A stretch of DNA of 5,607 nucleotides, taken from assembly GCA_023392475.1 (NCBI GenBank), contig JAEVZA010000409.1, positions 1 to 5,607 of the forward strand. Reading direction: 5' to 3'. The notes beneath the pieces were generated by a model. It searched no databases. It was not told the DNA's origin and saw only the letters and a program-made list of their open reading frames with translations. The translations under genes and the position numbers were made by a program. Position 1 is the stretch's first letter. Each line of letters opens with the position of its first letter. The DNA comes from Actinomycetes bacterium. GTDB taxonomy: Bacteria; Actinomycetota; Acidimicrobiia; Acidimicrobiales; Microtrichaceae. Below, one piece after another: positions 4,847-5,607 of the stretch.

Positions 4847-5607
4847 GCGCGGCCGGGGCCGCCCCCGGTCCCCCCGCCGACCACGAGCTGCCCCACGGCT
4901 CGTGGCCCTCCGCGCTGACCCCGGCCGCCGCAGCGGCCGGCGCGGTGCGCATCTCGCTCACGTCGCTCGACGCGGACGCGTCCGGTCGCACCGTGCTCCG
5001 CTGGTCCGAGCTCCGGCCGGCGGAGCGGGGCCGCGTGGCGGTGCGACGCGTGGTGCTCGCCGACGACGGGACCGCGGCGTCCGCCCCCGCGGACGACGGC
5101 CCGCCCTCGGTCAACGCCCGCAGCGGGGTGAACGAGTACGGCGGCGGCGCGTGGTTCGTCGACCGCGACCGGCTCGTCTGGTGCGACGCCGCCACGCAGG
5201 CGTGGACCACCGGGGACGGCGCGGCGGCCGAGCCGGTCACGCCCGAGCCGCCGCGGCGCCACGGGTGGCGGTACGCCTCCGGGTCGGTCACCCCCGACGG
5301 GCGGTGGATCATCTGCGAGCGCGAGGTGCACCCGGGCTCGGAGGACCCGGGCACGCCGCCGCTCGACGAACCCGCCAACGAGCTGTGCGCCGTCCCGGCC
5401 GCGGGCGGCACGCCGCGCACGCTCCTGCGCGAGGGCGACTTCTGCGCCGCGCCGGTGCCCTCGCCCGACGGCCGGTCCCTCGCGTGGCTCCGCTGGGACC
5501 ACCCCGACATGCCGTGGGACGCCGCCGCCGTGTGGGCGGCGGCGCTGGTCGAGGACGCCGCCCGCACGCTCCCGCACGCGGACGCCCGCCCCGTCGCCGG
5601 CGGTCCG
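4843..5607 (+). CDS. S9-family peptidase (prolyl oligopeptidase type), N-terminal propeller part, runs off window
   Basis: The frame stays open from GTG 4843 to the window end, giving 255 residues of what is usually a protein of about 600-700. The visible part is the beta-propeller that gates the active site in S9 peptidases. After a Pro/Ala-rich lead (PHGSWPSALTP) come VLRWSELRPAERGR, VNARSGVNEYGGGAWFV and RLVWCD. Then follow RRHGWRYASGSVTPDGRWIICERE and the family-typical PSPDGRSLAWLRWDHPDMPWD. The catalytic alpha/beta-hydrolase domain with its Ser-Asp-His triad lies beyond the window, so activity cannot be confirmed. There is no signal peptide, so it is likely cytoplasmic and acts on short peptides. 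Its GTG overlaps the aminotransferase TGA as GTGA, indicating one operon and translational coupling; no separate ribosome-binding site or promoter is seen. Confidence 0.88.
   Translation, partial: MSAAGAAPGPPADHELPHGSWPSALTPAAAAAGAVRISLTSLDADASGRTVLRWSELRPAERGRVAVRRVVLADDGTAASAPADDGPPSVNARSGVNEYGGGAWFVDRDRLVWCDAATQAWTTGDGAAAEPVTPEPPRRHGWRYASGSVTPDGRWIICEREVHPGSEDPGTPPLDEPANELCAVPAAGGTPRTLLREGDFCAAPVPSPDGRSLAWLRWDHPDMPWDAAAVWAAALVEDAARTLPHADARPVAGGP

Noticed and set aside
4624..5577. Two long - strand frames (317 and 308 residues) over the S9 peptidase start
   Set aside because: Both lie opposite the clear S9 propeller frame, are Arg/Gly/Ala/Pro/Ser-rich, and have no domain features.
1..5607. 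CRISPR arrays, transposon ends, tRNA or rRNA genes, toxin-antitoxin or defence modules
   Set aside because: No regularly spaced repeats, terminal inverted repeats, tRNA-like cloverleaf sequence or defence-type protein motifs were seen; nearly all bases are accounted for by ordinary genes.

Overview
The window is uniformly very GC-rich (well above 70% by eye, with G/C at most third codon positions). It uses GTG starts freely and packs genes with 4-base stop/start overlaps. The SerC protein has the actinobacterial form, opening with an acidic linker into a DGRFGxGPSK motif. This points to a high-GC actinobacterium. A member of Acidimicrobiia (Iamia/Ilumatobacter-like) is my best guess, but that is an inference from style and protein similarity, not proven by the sequence.

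Layout, left to right. Bases 1-21 are probably the last codons of an upstream gene. Bases 18-1148 (+) encode a sialidase-like beta-propeller protein of unknown substrate. Tail-to-tail with it, overlapping by 17 bases, is a GNAT acetyltransferase (1132-1638, -). Across a 46-base divergent promoter region lies a small secreted lipoprotein (1685-2314, +) with a Thr/Pro-rich linker. A 24-base gap with a short stem-loop separates it from the convergent phosphoserine aminotransferase serC (2339-3466, -). A 168-base divergent intergenic region then leads to a class I aspartate-type aminotransferase (3635-4846, +). This overlaps by 4 bases the start of an S9-family (prolyl oligopeptidase-like) peptidase (4843 to beyond the window end).

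How the genes fit together. SerC and the AspC-like enzyme are both PLP-dependent, amino-acid-metabolising aminotransferases transcribed divergently. Each links glutamate/2-oxoglutarate chemistry to amino-acid synthesis, and the shared intergenic region could co-regulate them. The S9 peptidase is translationally coupled to the aminotransferase and would supply free amino acids from peptides. The GNAT protein, lipoprotein and propeller protein have no evident pathway link to these.

The window looks mostly like ordinary chromosomal core sequence. There is no CRISPR array, mobile element, RNA gene or recognisable defence system. The most notable non-coding signal is a recurring TANNNT-N7/8-start codon arrangement at three genes, which suggests leaderless transcription. 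The only gene-free stretches are the 46-, 24- and 168-base gaps; none exceeds 300 bases.
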